A stretch of DNA of 64,000 nt, taken from positions 33,065,501 to 33,129,500 of the forward strand of contig NC_071667.1 in the NCBI RefSeq assembly GCF_028554725.1, read 5' to 3'. Position numbers and translations under genes: made by a program. The DNA is from Zeugodacus cucurbitae (taxonomy: Eukaryota; Arthropoda; Insecta; Diptera; Tephritidae). Below, piece after piece: positions 45,460 through 57,537 of this stretch. How positions within the stretch are numbered: position 1 is the stretch's first letter; every line of letters starts with the position of its first letter. The notes beneath the pieces were generated by a model, which searched no databases, was not told the origin of the DNA, and worked only from the letters and a program-made list of their open reading frames with translations.

Positions 45460-45985
45460 CTACTTTAGGTGTAAGCCTAGGAATAAAAAATGCTTTTTCG
45501 ATTGCGTCCTGAGTCTTCTTAGTTTAAAAATGACCCTGTCTGCGAGCGAAACCCTAAGTGGAACGTCCGTTTTCCACATTGTCATTGTAAATGCATTGCA
45601 GTCGATAATGATTTTAAATTGAATGCCTAACAGGTATACGCGCCATTTTTTCAGAACCTCTACAATGGCCAGCACCTCCAACTCGTAAGAGTGATATTTC
45701 TCTTCGGACGATGTGGTCTTGCGACTCATGTACTAAATGGGATGGAAGAGCTGATCGTCGCTGTCCCTTTGAAGCATGACTTCTCCATACCCGTACATGA
45801 ATGCATCTCTATGGACCTCCGTTGCTTTTGGATTATAGAGTATGAAAACCGGTGCGGTAATCAGAGCGGTCTTCAGTTGCTAAAAAGCATTGTTCATCTC
45901 CCATGACAAACGAGGTACCCTGTTTTAGCTATAACGTATCTACAACGTATCCTAAAAAACTACTTTCTCCTCATTTTTTCCACTT
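45460..45985 (-). pseudogene. Gypsy B RNase H fragment
   Basis: The block YHSYELEVLAIVEVLKKWRV then YLLGIQFKIIIDCNAF is RNase H with the catalytic Glu and Asp region. It then runs TMTMWKTDVPLRVSLAD before drifting. The upstream part (to 45985) is frame-broken RT thumb. Confidence 0.65.
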
Positions 45986-46936
45986 TATGCCCTCTCCAAT
46001 ACCCGCCGTAACTTTTGAATACTTTGGTTATTATCCCTGGCAGGAATGATTAGATCCATATATGCTATGCACGTGCCATCTTGTATCAAGTCCCTCAAAA
46101 CTGCTAAAATTAATCTGGAGAATACTGCCGGCGAGTTTGATATTCCAAAAGGAAAACTCGTACTGGCCACTATGGGTCACAAAAGCGGTGTATTTTCTGG
46201 ATTTCTCCTCTACCGGAACGTGGAAGAATCCATTTTTCAAGTCGAGTGTCGTAAATACCTGAGCCCCTTGTAATCTCTCTAGTACATCATCTATGAGTGG
46301 CATCGGAAAATTGTCCTTTAAAATTTTAAGGTTTAAACTTCGGTAGTCGCAAAATAGCCTTTTACTTCCGTCTTTTTTCCCCACTAGCACCACCGGCGAT
46401 GCGTATTCTAACCACTTTTTGATCTGTTGTTCTACCATACATTTGTCGACATATGGCATTCTTCTCGGTCCTTGATATACCGGCGTCTCGTCGGTTAACA
46501 AAATTTTCATTTCTATTGGTGACTTAAATTTTTGGTTCGGGTTATAACTTTCTACTAGTTTCCCTATTGACTTCCTGCACTCACGTTCTAGGTGCGACAA
46601 CTCGCATTCTACACCTTGGCTATTCTTGTCATCGGCCGTCATACATATGTCTCTAAACTCACTCAACCAGACCTGGTACAATTCTTTCTCAACGCGTTCC
46701 GTCCCTATTGCTTGTGTGCCCCTTGGCTCTTCCACAAGTGATTCCTGTACTGCTTGTTTGCCCCTTGGCTTTTCCACAAGTGATTCCTGTACTACTTGTG
46801 TGCCCCTGTCTTTTCCACAAGTGCTTCCTGTACTGCTTGTGTGCACCTTGGCTTTTTCACAAACGTAACTCCTTCTTCTGTTATTACCATGTTTACTGCG
46901 TTGAGCACACTGTTTCCTACTATCGCAGAGTAACAA
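45985..46936 (-). pseudogene. Gypsy B reverse transcriptase
   Basis: The frame 46936-46031 starts with repeated VEKPRGKQAVQESL units, then the pol linker and RT fingers (ASPVVLVGKKDGSKRLFCDY, RSLNLKILKDNFPMPLIDDV, FTTLDLKNGFFHVPV). At about 46165 it shifts to another frame with PFGISNSPAVFSRLILAVL and an active-site block reading AYMDLIIPA, one Asp short of the expected YMDD. Both changes make it inactive. Confidence 0.78.
46705..46865 (-). repeat. 45-48 bp minisatellite in gypsy B
   Basis: About three to four units with CACAAGTGATTCCTGTACTG alternate with CCCCTTGGCT. They encode the repeated GTQAVQESLVEKPRG-type peptide of the pol linker. Confidence 0.65.
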
Positions 46937-47009
46937 ATATCCCGTTCTCTAACCGCGTGAAACACGGTTCTTTTTCAACTGACAAGAGAAACTACCCATT
47001 GTGTTGAGT

Positions 47010-47520
47010 CAAAGAATGTATAATAATAAGAAGGAGCAAGGGAGGTAAGGGAACATCGAAAACTTGCCACTTCGTAAGAAAAATAATACACCACAGCATG
47101 CGAGAACTGAGATCATTAGACACAAAGGGGAAATGGGTGTTCTCAAGTCAATTCTCCATGTACATGCTCATTAAGATTTACATTTGCAATTTATTTTATA
47201 TTTCAAGATATTTTATAGAAATTTTTAAATTAATAATTAAAAATCCATTTTGTCTCAAATTAATTAATTAATAAAAAAAAATATTTTTATGATGAGCGTC
47301 GAACCTAGAGAATTTGAGGAATATGCAAAGTAGGAAAATACGTGCGTGTGGATGTATGTATGATAGTCCACTGAATAGATTGTGCGAGAATTCGCCGATT
47401 GATGGTAGGCAATTCTGATAGTCATGTTTTATCATATTTATATTTTATTCATAAATATTTTTATTTAATTTAACTTTCTATCTATTTTTCATTTATTCAT
47501 TTATTTTATATTATTTTTAA
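47010..47520 (-). repeat. R-family copy, inverted, partial
   Basis: It opens with TGTATAATAATAAGAAGGAG at about 47017 and follows the reverse of 35500-36066 down to the AATTAAATAAAAATATTT tract, where a DINE-like copy begins. Confidence 0.7.
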
Positions 47521-48830
47521 TTTTTATACTCTCGCAACAAAAGTTGCTAAAGAGAGTATTATAGTTTTGTTCACCTAACGGTTGTTTGTAAGTCCTAAAA
47601 CTAAACGAGTTAGATATAGGGTTATATATACCAAAGTGATCAGGGTGACGAGTAAAGTTCAAATCCGGATGTCTGTCTGTCCGTCCGTCTGTCCGTCTGT
47701 CCGTCCGTGCAAGCTGTAACTTGAGTAAAAATTGAGATATCTTAATGAAAATTGGAACACGTGTTCCTTGGCACCATAAGAAGGTTAAGTTCGAAAATGG
47801 GCAGAATCGGACCACTGACACGCCCACAAAATGGCGATAACCAAAAACACATAAAGAGCTATAACTAAGCAATAAATAAAGTTATGAAAATAAAATTTGG
47901 AACATAGGATCGCATTAGGAAGGGGCATATTTGAATGTAATTTTTTTGGAAAAGTGGGCGTGACCCCGCCCCCAAATAGGTTTTTTATATATATTTCTTT
48001 TCGCCGTTTCCTTATACAGTCCAAAAATGAAAGAAATCGGATAATAAACACGCCCAAATCCCATACAAAGGTTGGGTTGAAATGACTAAAAGTGCGTTAA
48101 CTCACTAACGAGAAACGTCAGAAATACAAAATTTCACATAAATGATAGCAAAAGGAAGCTGCACTCAGATCTTTTTACAAAATGGGAAATGGGCGTGGCA
48201 TCGCCCACTTATGGGTCAAAAACCATATCTCAGGAACTACTGGACAGATTTCAATGAAATTCGGTATATAATATTTTATTGACACCCTGATGACATGTGT
48301 GGAAAATGGATGAAATCGGTTCACAACCACGACTACTTTCTTTATAACTCACTTTTGAATTCCATCTGAATCCTTCACTTTATAACATATACATTAGGAA
48401 CCAATGATGATAGCGAAATAAAACTTTACACAAATACAGTATATGATCTGTGGCATCACTTGTGAAAACATTGTCGAAAACGGACTATAACTTTTCAAGG
48501 CCCCAGATATCGAACATGTTGAACTCAGCGCCTAAGGTTAAATTTTGAGCGAAAATATGGGTAAATCTCTCAACTAATTTAATGTAATTTAGAGGAAATT
48601 GTTTTCCTTCAATAGTGTGTCTCTGTTCCAAAAATGATTAAAATCGGGTCACAACATCTCTTAGCTCCCATATACATAATTACAGGTTTTGCAAAAATAT
48701 CATCCCCTAGCTCCCATATACCTAATTAAAGGTTTTTCAAAAATTCGTTGGGCTTTATTACGCATATATGTATTGGTTAATATGTGATATATCTTAGCAA
48801 AATTAAGTGAGCGTATAGTATTGGATATAG
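47521..48830 (+). repeat. DINE-like copy, 3' truncated
   Basis: It starts TTTTTATACTCTCGCAAC, has the GTCTGTCCGTCC microsatellite at about 47670-47708, and ends abruptly at ATAGTATTGGATATAG. The hairpin tail is missing; an R-family fragment follows directly. Confidence 0.78.
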
Positions 48831-49010
48831 CACATCTCCGCGCATGCCCTGCCTAAAAGCGATTTGTCTGGTCAAATTCAAACAATTTCTGATATTTCCT
48901 TCAGCTGGCGTCAAGCTGCTTGCACTGTTGCCACTTTTCGCTTTGACTTCAGTATCAACATCGAACTATGATTTTAGATTTTGTCATCGTCGCGAGGAGC
49001 AGACAACGTA
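48831..49010 (-). repeat. R-family fragment, inverted
   Basis: CACATCTCCGCGCATGCCCT through GTCATCGTCGCGAGGAG is the reverse of 34930-35260, with the tRNA-like part deleted. Confidence 0.65.
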
Positions 49011-49499
49011 TAACATAGAGAAGGAGCATTTTGATTTTTGTATAATGCTCGATACGGTCATTTACAGAGTTTGTAATTGGCTAGTAGGGAATTCACCATT
49101 CGCTCGTTACTCGTTATTATTTAACAGAATTGACTGTCGAGGGAATGAACATATGTGACGATTGGCATTTTAATGTGAAATGCCCATGCTTTGATATAAT
49201 ATATATATGTATCTATGAATGGCCATGGTTATTAATTTTAACTGATTAATAGGATTTTTCAGCTCATAAATAATATTTAAAAGAATTTGTAGGAAAATAC
49301 ATAAAAATGTATTTCAATATTTCGGTTTCCTTTATAAATGAAATGTGAAAAATATTTAAAAGAATTTGTAGGAAATTAAAAAAATATTTTTCAATATTTC
49401 GGTTTCATAAATCTAATGTGTTAAAAATAAAAAAAAATACTACATATTAAACAAACTTATAGGTATAAATGAGCATTTGTATATACATATAGGCATATA
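49011..49499. other. Unassigned DNA with a two-unit tandem repeat
   Basis: Two similar units at about 49262-49345 and 49347-49430 share AATATTTAAAAGAATTTGTA then TTTCAATATTTCGGTTTC. No gene is seen. Confidence 0.4.
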
Positions 49500-50208
49500 C
49501 GAGGGCTGCTATATATATTTCTGGCCTAGGCAAAACTAAGTGTTGCCAGGTGCAATCTGACATTTCCATTGGAAAGTTTGACATTTTTTAGCATAACATC
49601 ACTCAGAACGTTTTGTCATTTAATCGTGAATTGTTTTATTTACAGGGAATTAAAAAATTCATCTCGGCCAAAAAATGGAATTAACTCGTGAACATTTTCT
49701 TGCGATCATTTTTCACAACTTTCGACGTGGATTATCGCGACAAGAGTGCATCGATGAACTAAAATCTTTGTATGGCTATGAAGCACCATCCTATAGCACT
49801 GTGAAAAACTGGTACAACGAATTCAATCGTGGCCGACGCTCGCTCAAAGACGAATTCCGTGAAGGTCGTCCAAAAACAGCCGTTGTGCCAGAAAACATCG
49901 ATGCCGTACGTGAAGTGATAATGCAAGACCGTCATGTAACATACCTTCAGATAGAGGCATGCCTATGCATTTCTCCCACCAGCATACATTCGATATTGCA
50001 TGAACACCTGGCCGTAAAAAAGGTTTGCTCTCGTTGGATCCCGCACAATTTGACAATCGCTCAAAAAAAGTGCTTCGAAAATTGGTTTGAGCGCTTGCAA
50101 AAGTGTATAAATCTTGATGGAGAATATTTTGAAAAACAATAAAACCATTTTCGTTGATAAATATTCCTATTTTCATTATTAGGCCAGAAATATATATAGC
50201 AGCCCTCG
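49500..50208 (+). mobile_element. Mariner element, internally deleted (709 bp)
   Basis: Inverted ends CGAGGGCTGCTATATATATT and AATATATATAGCAGCCCTCG with TA on each side (49498-49499, 50209-50210). About half of a normal 1.3-kb mariner is missing from the middle of the transposase. It abuts the edge of an R-family fragment. Confidence 0.85.
49675..50142 (+). pseudogene. Mariner transposase with catalytic domain deleted
   Basis: ATG 49675 (MELTREHFLAIIFHNFRRGL) opens the N-terminal two-HTH DNA-binding half: SRQECIDELKSLYG, YSTVKNWYNEFNRGRRSL, FREGRPKTAVVPENIDAV, then HNLTIAQKK. At residue about 131 it jumps in frame to the C-terminal end, ENWFERLQKCINLDGEYFEK, and a stop. All DDD/E catalytic residues are gone. 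Such a protein could in principle still bind terminal repeats; that is inference. Confidence 0.82.
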
Positions 50209-50210
50209 TA

Positions 50211-50462
50211 TTAATTTAAAAATTTCTATAAAATATCTTGAAATATAAAATAAATTGCAAATGTAAATCTTAATGAGCATGTACATGGAGAATTGACTTG
50301 AGAACACCCATTTCCCCTTTGTGTCTAATGATCTCAGTTCCCGCAGGCTGTGGTGTATTATTTTCCTTTCGAAGTGGCAAGTTTTCGATGTTCCCTTATA
50401 TTTTAGCACAGAAAAAGCTGCGAGTTAACATTTGCTCCTTCTTATTATTATACATTCTTTGA
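50211..50462 (+). repeat. R-family fragment
   Basis: It matches 57290-57537, ending in the reverse of TGTATAATAATAAGAAGGAG plus TTCTTTG. Confidence 0.7.
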
Positions 50463-51061
50463 AATGGGGACTTTTCTTGGACTTTCCTGTAACAGTTACT
50501 TGTATGACAACCACAAGCTGAGGTTCATTAGTTATGATCTTCAGGGTAAATTAACAGTTGGGCATTATCCTTTGCTGTGCAGTTTGCTATCTACCCATGC
50601 ACCATCAGAGCTATTTCAATCGCCTCTGTATTTACATATTTTGAGAGCAATGTTGTTTATTGAGCTTAAAAACCGAATTTGTTTGTCTTATTCCAAAATA
50701 ATCTTAAATACTTCACTAAGTTTTTTTATTAATAATGTAGGAAATAAAGGAGAAGAAAATAACAGCGTGAGATTGCTTTCACAATTACATTACATATGGA
50801 TAAGGCATATTTTTACATATTGTGACATGTGTTGGTTTTATACAAATATATGATTACATATAATTTTTTATAAAATAAAATTATATTATCCAAACTTACA
50901 TTTGATCTAATATTTTCATATCTTTTACGACATATACTTAAATGTAGCGTATTTCGTTTGTCTATTGATGGATAGTTTTTAGTTCATTAGTGAACTTTAT
51001 GGTCATAATTGTAAAAGTCGTGTCGCAGGAAAATATTTACTTGGGTGTATACTGATAAATG
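50463..51061. other. Downstream flank of the PGAP6-like gene
   Basis: Probably its 3' untranslated region on the minus strand; AATAAA-type words in that orientation occur near 50730. A plus-strand frame 50464-50853 (129 codons) has no known domain and starts right at the R-family edge, so it is not called as a gene. Confidence 0.4.
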
Positions 51062-53487
51062 CTAGCACTTGGGAAAGAAGTACTTTCGTGAAGGGAGGAG
51101 GCAAAGAATGCTTAGAGCCATTACCATATGCCAAATTGAATGAACAATGTGATAGTTTTGTTTCGTTTGCAAAAAAGCAAAACAGATCAAACCCCCCATT
51201 ACGAGAACCATACCCAAAGGCAAATAAATTATAAGGTATTTTGGTGATGGATACCACTTTCGAATTTTATAACAACGTATTCCCCAACTGGTAGAAATGA
51301 GGCATGTACCTATAAGCGCAGGTGCTAAAAAAACCCATAGACTCTGTTTATTGAGCTCGGTGCCAAATGCTATGAGCACAGCACCAAACATATGTAATAT
51401 AGAGACAAATTGTGGACGAATGTGTGACATAGCTATTAAAGTAACCCAAATAGCTAGAAGACCACAGTAAAAATCACAAAACTGCAACACTCCTATTTTT
51501 ACTAAACAAAAACTGTACTCATCCTCTCCAGAATCACAAGCATGATAGAATGTAGAAAAGAACATAGCGAAAAAATAAATAACTGCTTCGGTGTAGTAGT
51601 AACGCCGAATTGCAATATAAATGCTGGGTAGAAAGATAAGGTTGCTAAGAGTAAGTAAAAGAGTTGCCACAAGTATAGAAGTACTTGATTGTACTTGAAT
51701 ATCCTCAGTGCAATCCCAGCCCCGATAGCCCCTGGTGCACACACAAGTGGAGAAAACAAAACCTCCGGACATATAATGGTAGCAACGACCATATCGCCCA
51801 CAACGGCCAGTAATACAGGGATTCGATGAGATCGCAAATACAACCGAAGTACTGCAGTTTTCCAATGCTGAATCTTGTTGAGTTTCAAGTTTTTGGTGTA
51901 CTTCAAAATTGAGGATCATATCGAGATAGTTAGGAGTACATTTTGGATCAACAAGACAATCATTGACTGCCGACGTCTCTATCTCAGTCATTGAATTTAA
52001 ACAATTAATATCTGTAATGCAACTTATGTATCGCTTGGATGCTGCAAAGCAAGGACACGATTGATTTATCTTATCAAAAGTGTGTATATTATTTTTTATA
52101 AACTCTTTTACACTGTCTATTACAGAAAATTGAGCCGCTGGTTGATTTCCATGGCAATAAAGGCTCATGCTAATGTACCATCGTCCACTTTCTGGAAAGG
52201 GGACGTGAACAAGACCCATAGTGGTGCTTATGTCAGTATCATTTACAATAACTGTGGCTGGAAGAACTCGTTGACCATATCGGCATTTATTTGGCCAAAT
52301 TGGAATTCCCGGTTCTGATAAGTGCATACAAACCAATATTGTCTTATTACCCCTGAACAAAGAATCTTCTTCTGCATTTTTATCATCATCGTATTTGTTC
52401 CCAGCATTTACAGAAAACAATTCGTGAAATGTATTTGATTCGCTTTCTGATTCTTTATTTATGGATATAGCGAAAGTTAAAGTGCCGCCTATGTCATGTA
52501 CCTCACCAACATCAAAAGCAAAACCAGCAGGTACACTGCTGGTTAAATTAAGAACCAATGGAACTGTTCCATTTTCGTCAGGCATAAGGTCATAATCGAA
52601 CATAAAAAATTCTCTATAAGTTTGCCGTAAGAGTGGATAAAAATCTATACCACGAAATCGTTTAGGTCGCCATTCTTTGGGACCACGATTTAACAAATCC
52701 ATGGTAATATTTTCGTCAGTTTCAGCGCTTTCAATCGTGGTGGCAAAAGTTGGATTAGTATTTGTCTCACCCGATTCTTTTTTTAAGGTTTCAGGAAATG
52801 TTTGAAAATGTATTTCCAAAGAGTATTTCATTTGCACACAATAAGATTTACCTTCTTCGTTATGTTCTTTTTGAAATTTTACATCATTCATATTATTAGT
52901 TTTTGTATATTGTTCAGATTCACTTTGAGTTGAATTAATTTTTAAAGTATTTAAAACTTCTTTATATTGTGAATCAAACGAATTAGTCAATTTGGTTTTC
53001 CATCTACCTGATTGCATTTTCTTTACTCTGAAAAATTCCACATGCACATAATGCCAAGCTTCCTCCTGCACGTAAAACTCGAATGAAATGTTTCCAGTTT
53101 GGTTCGATTTTATTATATGAAGGCTGTGGATGGAGTTTTGTTCATCAGAGCTGTAATGTCCGTTAACTGGTTTTGGAAAAGCCTTTGATTGAATTCGGAA
53201 CACCATATCAGGGCAATCCTTACATGCTTTATCTATTGAAATAAGTGCAATTGCAGCACCGATATTTGAAGGTACATAAAACTTATAAATAAATTCGTTT
53301 CTTTTTTCCATATTGCTTTGATCATTGTCAATATTTCTTCCATAATCCAAATTAACATTATTTCCGGAAAAGTCATCACAGGTACTTAAGACACCAGACT
53401 GTGACAGACCAGCACATAGAATAGACGGTTGACATCTCAAGACGGACATTTCGGCAAATAGCAGAGTATCACACGATGAAGTCAAAC
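51062..53487 (-). CDS. TMEM8/PGAP6-type membrane protein, last large exon
   Basis: The exon opens after a TTTTAG acceptor (53490-53488) and stays open for 808 codons to a stop at 51062. The true start codon is in an upstream exon not found here. Layout: long extracellular region with beta-rich, N-glycosylated sequence (residues about 1-545); an EGF module (about 552-595, CGRYGRCYHYMSGG ... CVCTRGYRGWDC); then seven membrane helices (about 600-805). Metal-site residues of the CREST superfamily are present: Ser/His/Asp in FFSTFYHACDSG, Asp in QFCDFYCG, and H-x3-H in VHSIWHMVMA. Mammalian PGAP6/TMEM8A is a GPI-specific phospholipase A2 that sheds GPI-anchored proteins at the cell surface; the same role here is inference. 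Confidence 0.88.
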
Positions 53488-53589
53488 CTAAAATAAAATT
53501 TAATTTAAGTTAGTTTTATTTATGTACTGTAAAATATTTTTAACTGCCGAATGACGAAATGCTAATATGAATATTCCCGCTTAATTTTA

Positions 53590-53768
53590 TGGAGATATTA
53601 TGCGGCAAAGGGTTGAAGTCCACTAGAATAACGAAAATCATTATATACAGTACGATTTCAACTATGTACATTATATCCAAGATTTTACGTTTAAGGTCCA
53701 CAGGAAGTTTGAAAATCCGTATATGGGCTATATGGTGGATAGAGGCAGTAATGACCTGATTAATTAAC
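53590..53768 (+). repeat. Very worn DINE-like 3' fragment
   Basis: It shows TATGCGGCAAAGGGTTGAAG, AATAACGAAAATCATTATA and AATGACCTGATT blocks, diverged from the family. It lies in the intron upstream of the PGAP6-like exon and is followed by the constant tail CCCGAACTTAGCCCTTCC. Confidence 0.5.
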
Positions 53769-54464
53769 CACCCGAACTTAGCCCTTCCTTACTTGTTTCT
53801 CAATAAATAACAGAATTTCAAAACAACGACATGGAAAGTGTTTTCACTGTCATTTCTTTTCAATTTTACTTCTGAGTGATAGTTGCCCTGGGTTTGGAAA
53901 ACGGTCGTTTACTCGGCACTGAAGTGACCACAATGTGTAAATATTAATAAACCTATTTAATCAACTCCGGAAACACAGTGTTCATGTCAACCCAAACTCT
54001 AATGGCTTCTGATTTGTAGGTATAACAGCCGAGATACACTTTCTTTCAACCTTCCGTCCCTGTAATTATAGATAAATTTTACAGCTTACATTTCACTTTT
54101 TGGTGGACCAAATGTTTATTCTGGTTCCAAATTTCAAACGAGTATTCAGTTTCACACTCATCCGAAGATTCCGTTGTATCAGCGCGATTCTTTGATTTGA
54201 AAAAAAAATATTTCTTTTAGCCATAGCATCTTTAAAATGCAGTAATTTGAATCTCTGATCTTACGCAGTAGCCTACGCCAGAATTAAATTGTATAAATAA
54301 ATCATAAAAGTAAGTGGACAATACTGCGGCCAAGCGCACATTCCCTTAATGAATTCTCCGGATTTTACAAAAATCGAATTCCAATGTAATAAAGCGTATC
54401 CAAATAGAGGGTTTCGAGTTAATACCCGAAAAAGTGTGAAGGTGTGAAGTCAAATTTTTATATA

Positions 54465-54605
54465 AAACATCGACATAAAACATCGTTGAAAGTGACATCG
54501 ATGCATCGATGTTTTTAGATTCGAGATATCGATGGCTAACATCGATGCTTTTTGACGGAAACATCGATGTTTCAAAAACATCGATACATCGTTTGCATCC
54601 CTATT
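54465..54605. repeat. ATCGAT-rich cluster, copy 1
   Basis: Six ATCGAT words and further CATCG words occur in about 130 bases, ending CATCGTTTGCATCCCTA. One, GATATCGATGG, is one base off the DRE core TATCGATA. The same block recurs at 58915-59055. It may be part of an element end or a regulatory cluster. Confidence 0.55.
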
Positions 54606-54625
54606 CGTGACCCATAAGCAAATAA

Positions 54626-55290
54626 TGTATAATAATAAGAAGGAGCAAATGTTAACTCGCAGCTTTTTGTGTGCTAAAATATAAGGGAACATCGAAAACT
54701 CGCCACTTCGAAAGAAAAATAATACAACACAGCATGCGAGAACTGAGATCATTAGACACAAAGGGGAAATGGGTGTTCTCGTCAATTATCCATGTACATG
54801 CTCATTAAGATTTACATTTGCAATTTATTTTATATTTCAAGATATTTTATAGAAATTTTTAAATTAATATAATTAATAATTAAAAATACATTTTGACTCA
54901 AATTAATTAATTAATAAAAAAAATATTTTTATGATGAGCGTCGAACCTAGGGAATTTGAGGGATATGCAAAGTAGGAAAATACGTGCGTTTGGATGTATG
55001 TATGATAGTTCACTGAATAGATTGTGCGAGAATTCGCCGATTGATGGTAGGCAATTCTGATAGTCATGTTTTATTATATTTATATATTATTCATAAATAT
55101 TTTTATTTAATTTAATTTTCTATCTATTTTTCACTTCATTTTTATTTTATATTATTTTAAGTTTTTTAAGTTACTTTTTATTCATATCTATTTAAAAATT
55201 CTGTCTTATTCTTTAATTATTTAAATAAACTATATAATAATCTACAATATCGTTATGGTCTCGAGCAATCACTGATTTGCCGTCGGCAAA
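54626..55290 (-). repeat. R-family copy, inverted, in unit 1
   Basis: It starts TGTATAATAATAAGAAGGAG and follows the reverse of 35430-36066. A second start of the same kind (GTATAATAATAAGAAGGAGC) lies at 55413, so two family starts face the same way 787 bases apart, as LTR starts would. Confidence 0.65.
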
Positions 55291-55412
55291 TTTCATAACA
55301 ATGTGTTCAAATATTTTTTTTTTGGCATTGGCCGAAAATCATATTCATATTTCTATTAGAACTAGCATCTGTCCTATGGATTATGAAATTTCAATCTGTT
55401 CGATCAAAGAAC

Positions 55413-55645
55413 GTATAATAATAAGAAGGAGCAAATGTTAGCTGTGCTAAAATGTTATTTGACATTAGGGAACATCGAAAAAATTTCGAACACTATAAAG
55501 GAACACACCATTCAAAAGGAGAAGCAAGCCAATGTTTACCACTCTATAAGGGAACTGATCAATTGTGTACACCACAATATAAAGGAACATGAGAACAGAA
55601 AATGTATGCATCAGAGAAACTACACCACACTATAAGGGAACTACT
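55413..55645 (+). repeat. Short interspersed ATAARGGAAC repeats, copy 1
   Basis: Following the R-type start, the motif ATAA(A/G)GGAAC occurs four times (about 55497, 55545, 55576 and 55632), each preceded by CACTAT-like or CACAAT-like bases. The frame 55435-55635 spans it but is not convincing as a protein. The block is repeated at 59861-60093. Confidence 0.55.
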
Positions 55646-56229
55646 CTATAGAAATTGCCCACGCAGATGTTCTTTGATATGCGCATAAGGGGAAATTAGA
55701 ATTATGTGTATTGCAATAAAATAATTATTAACTAATTATTAATCGCACACAATTCTGTGATTTCTAATAGGATATTTTTCATCTTCTCTATTATTGAGGT
55801 GTATGTTGTAACTATATCACAATAAATGCGATTTTTTTGCAATTTTTTCTTTTTAAAATATGATAATTATTTACATAAATTTGTTTATTTTAATTTTAAT
55901 ATTTTCTCTATTAATATTTATATTTTTTTATTCCTATGATAAATAAATTAGAAATTTAATAATAAATAAATAAATGAAAAATAATTAAAAACTAAAACTG
56001 TCCTTCATATTCAGCATATTTGAAGTGCAATTTTTCACTTTTCTTCCACCTCATATTGTTTACACGTAGCAGCGAAAAATAAAAATACAAACATATGCAC
56101 ATATACACATATAAGCTCAGTCGGTATATGTTCATATGCATGAATCGTACGTATGTAGCAACATATGTATATATTCATTCATTCATAAGTATTCTGTATA
56201 TACGCATAACCAGAGAATTCCCCCATTTG

Positions 56230-57537
56230 CGCAATAGCAAACGCACCGATCGGAATATGTCAATGACTGACAAAAAACAAACCAACGCATATACAAACAT
56301 ACATATGTGCATGTGTAGCTCACGACAAAGAACTCTGAACATCAAGAAGCAGAAACAACAATATGCCAATTCTTTTCCTCTCTGCAGACGTCGCTGTCGA
56401 CAAACTGCCTCCTCGCGACGATGACAAAATCTAAAATCATATTTCGATGTTGATACTGAAGTCAAAGCGAAAAGTGGCAACATGACAAAAATCACAAGAG
56501 AATCAATTTTCATATGTGCCATCAATTGTGCCAGAAATATAAAATATGCGAAAAATAAGACTCTGCCAGGATTTGAACCTGAGCACCGTCTAAAAACCAA
56601 ACGCTTCCAATAGAAATATGAAGGAAATATCAGAAATTGTTTGAATTTGACCAGACAAATCGCTTTTAGGCAGGGCATGCGCGGAGATGTGCGCGACGCT
56701 TGCGCTTATGAATGAAGTCCCTTTGCTTTGTTGTTGATACGCATGCGTTTATGAATGAATATGTTATTGTAATGTTTTGTTGTAAGCGAGTAGTTTTTTC
56801 TGAAGATGTGACAAATGCGAGGAATGTAGATTTGTATGTTCACATTTATAACTGCGTACATATGTATATGTATATTTCCGACGGCAAATCAATGATTGCT
56901 CGAGACCATAATGATATTATAGATTATTATATAGTTTATTTAAATAATTAAAGTATAAGACAGAATTTTTAATTAGATATGAACAAAAAGTAACTGAAAA
57001 AATTAAAAATAATATAAAATAAAAATGAAATGAAAAATAGATAGAAAGTTAAATTAAATAAAAATATTTATGAATAATATATAAATATAATAAAACATGA
57101 CTATCAGAATTGCCTACCATCAATCGGCGAATTCTCGCACAATCTATTCAGTGAACTATCATACATACATCCAAACGCACGTATTTTCCTACTTTGCATA
57201 TCCCTCAAATTCCCTAGGTTCGACGCTCATCATAAAAATATTTTTTTATTAATTAATTAATTTGAGACAAAATGGATTTTTAATTATTGATTTAAAAATT
57301 TCTATAAAATATCTTGAAATATAAAATAAATTGGAAATGTAAATCTTAATAAGCATGTACATGGAGAATTGACTTGAGAACACCCATTTCCCCTTTGTGT
57401 CTAATGATCTTAGTTCTCGCATGCTGTGGTGTATTATTTTTCTTTCGAAGTGGCAAGTTTTCGATGTTCCCTTATATTTTAGCACAGAAAAAGCTGCGAG
57501 TTAACATTTGCTCCTTCTTATTATTATACATTCTTTG
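56230..57537 (+). repeat. R-family copy in unit 1, plus orientation
   Basis: This is the only copy where the left part (ATGTCAATGACTGACAAAA ... AACTCTG) is joined to the rest (AACATCAAGAAGCAGAAACA ...) without an insertion, so it gives the uninterrupted structure. It includes the tRNA-like segment at 56565-56615 and ends near the Jockey relic. Confidence 0.75.

Noticed and set aside
50464..50853. 129-codon plus-strand gene downstream of the PGAP6-like gene
   Set aside because: Starts at a repeat edge, no domain; more likely the opposite strand of a 3' untranslated region.
51502..51906. 134-codon minus frame
   Set aside because: Alternative-frame shadow inside the PGAP6-like exon.
54346..54785. 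Minus frames that recur at 58796-59235
   Set aside because: Identical only because of the tandem duplication; composed of the ATCGAT block and R-family sequence with no domain.
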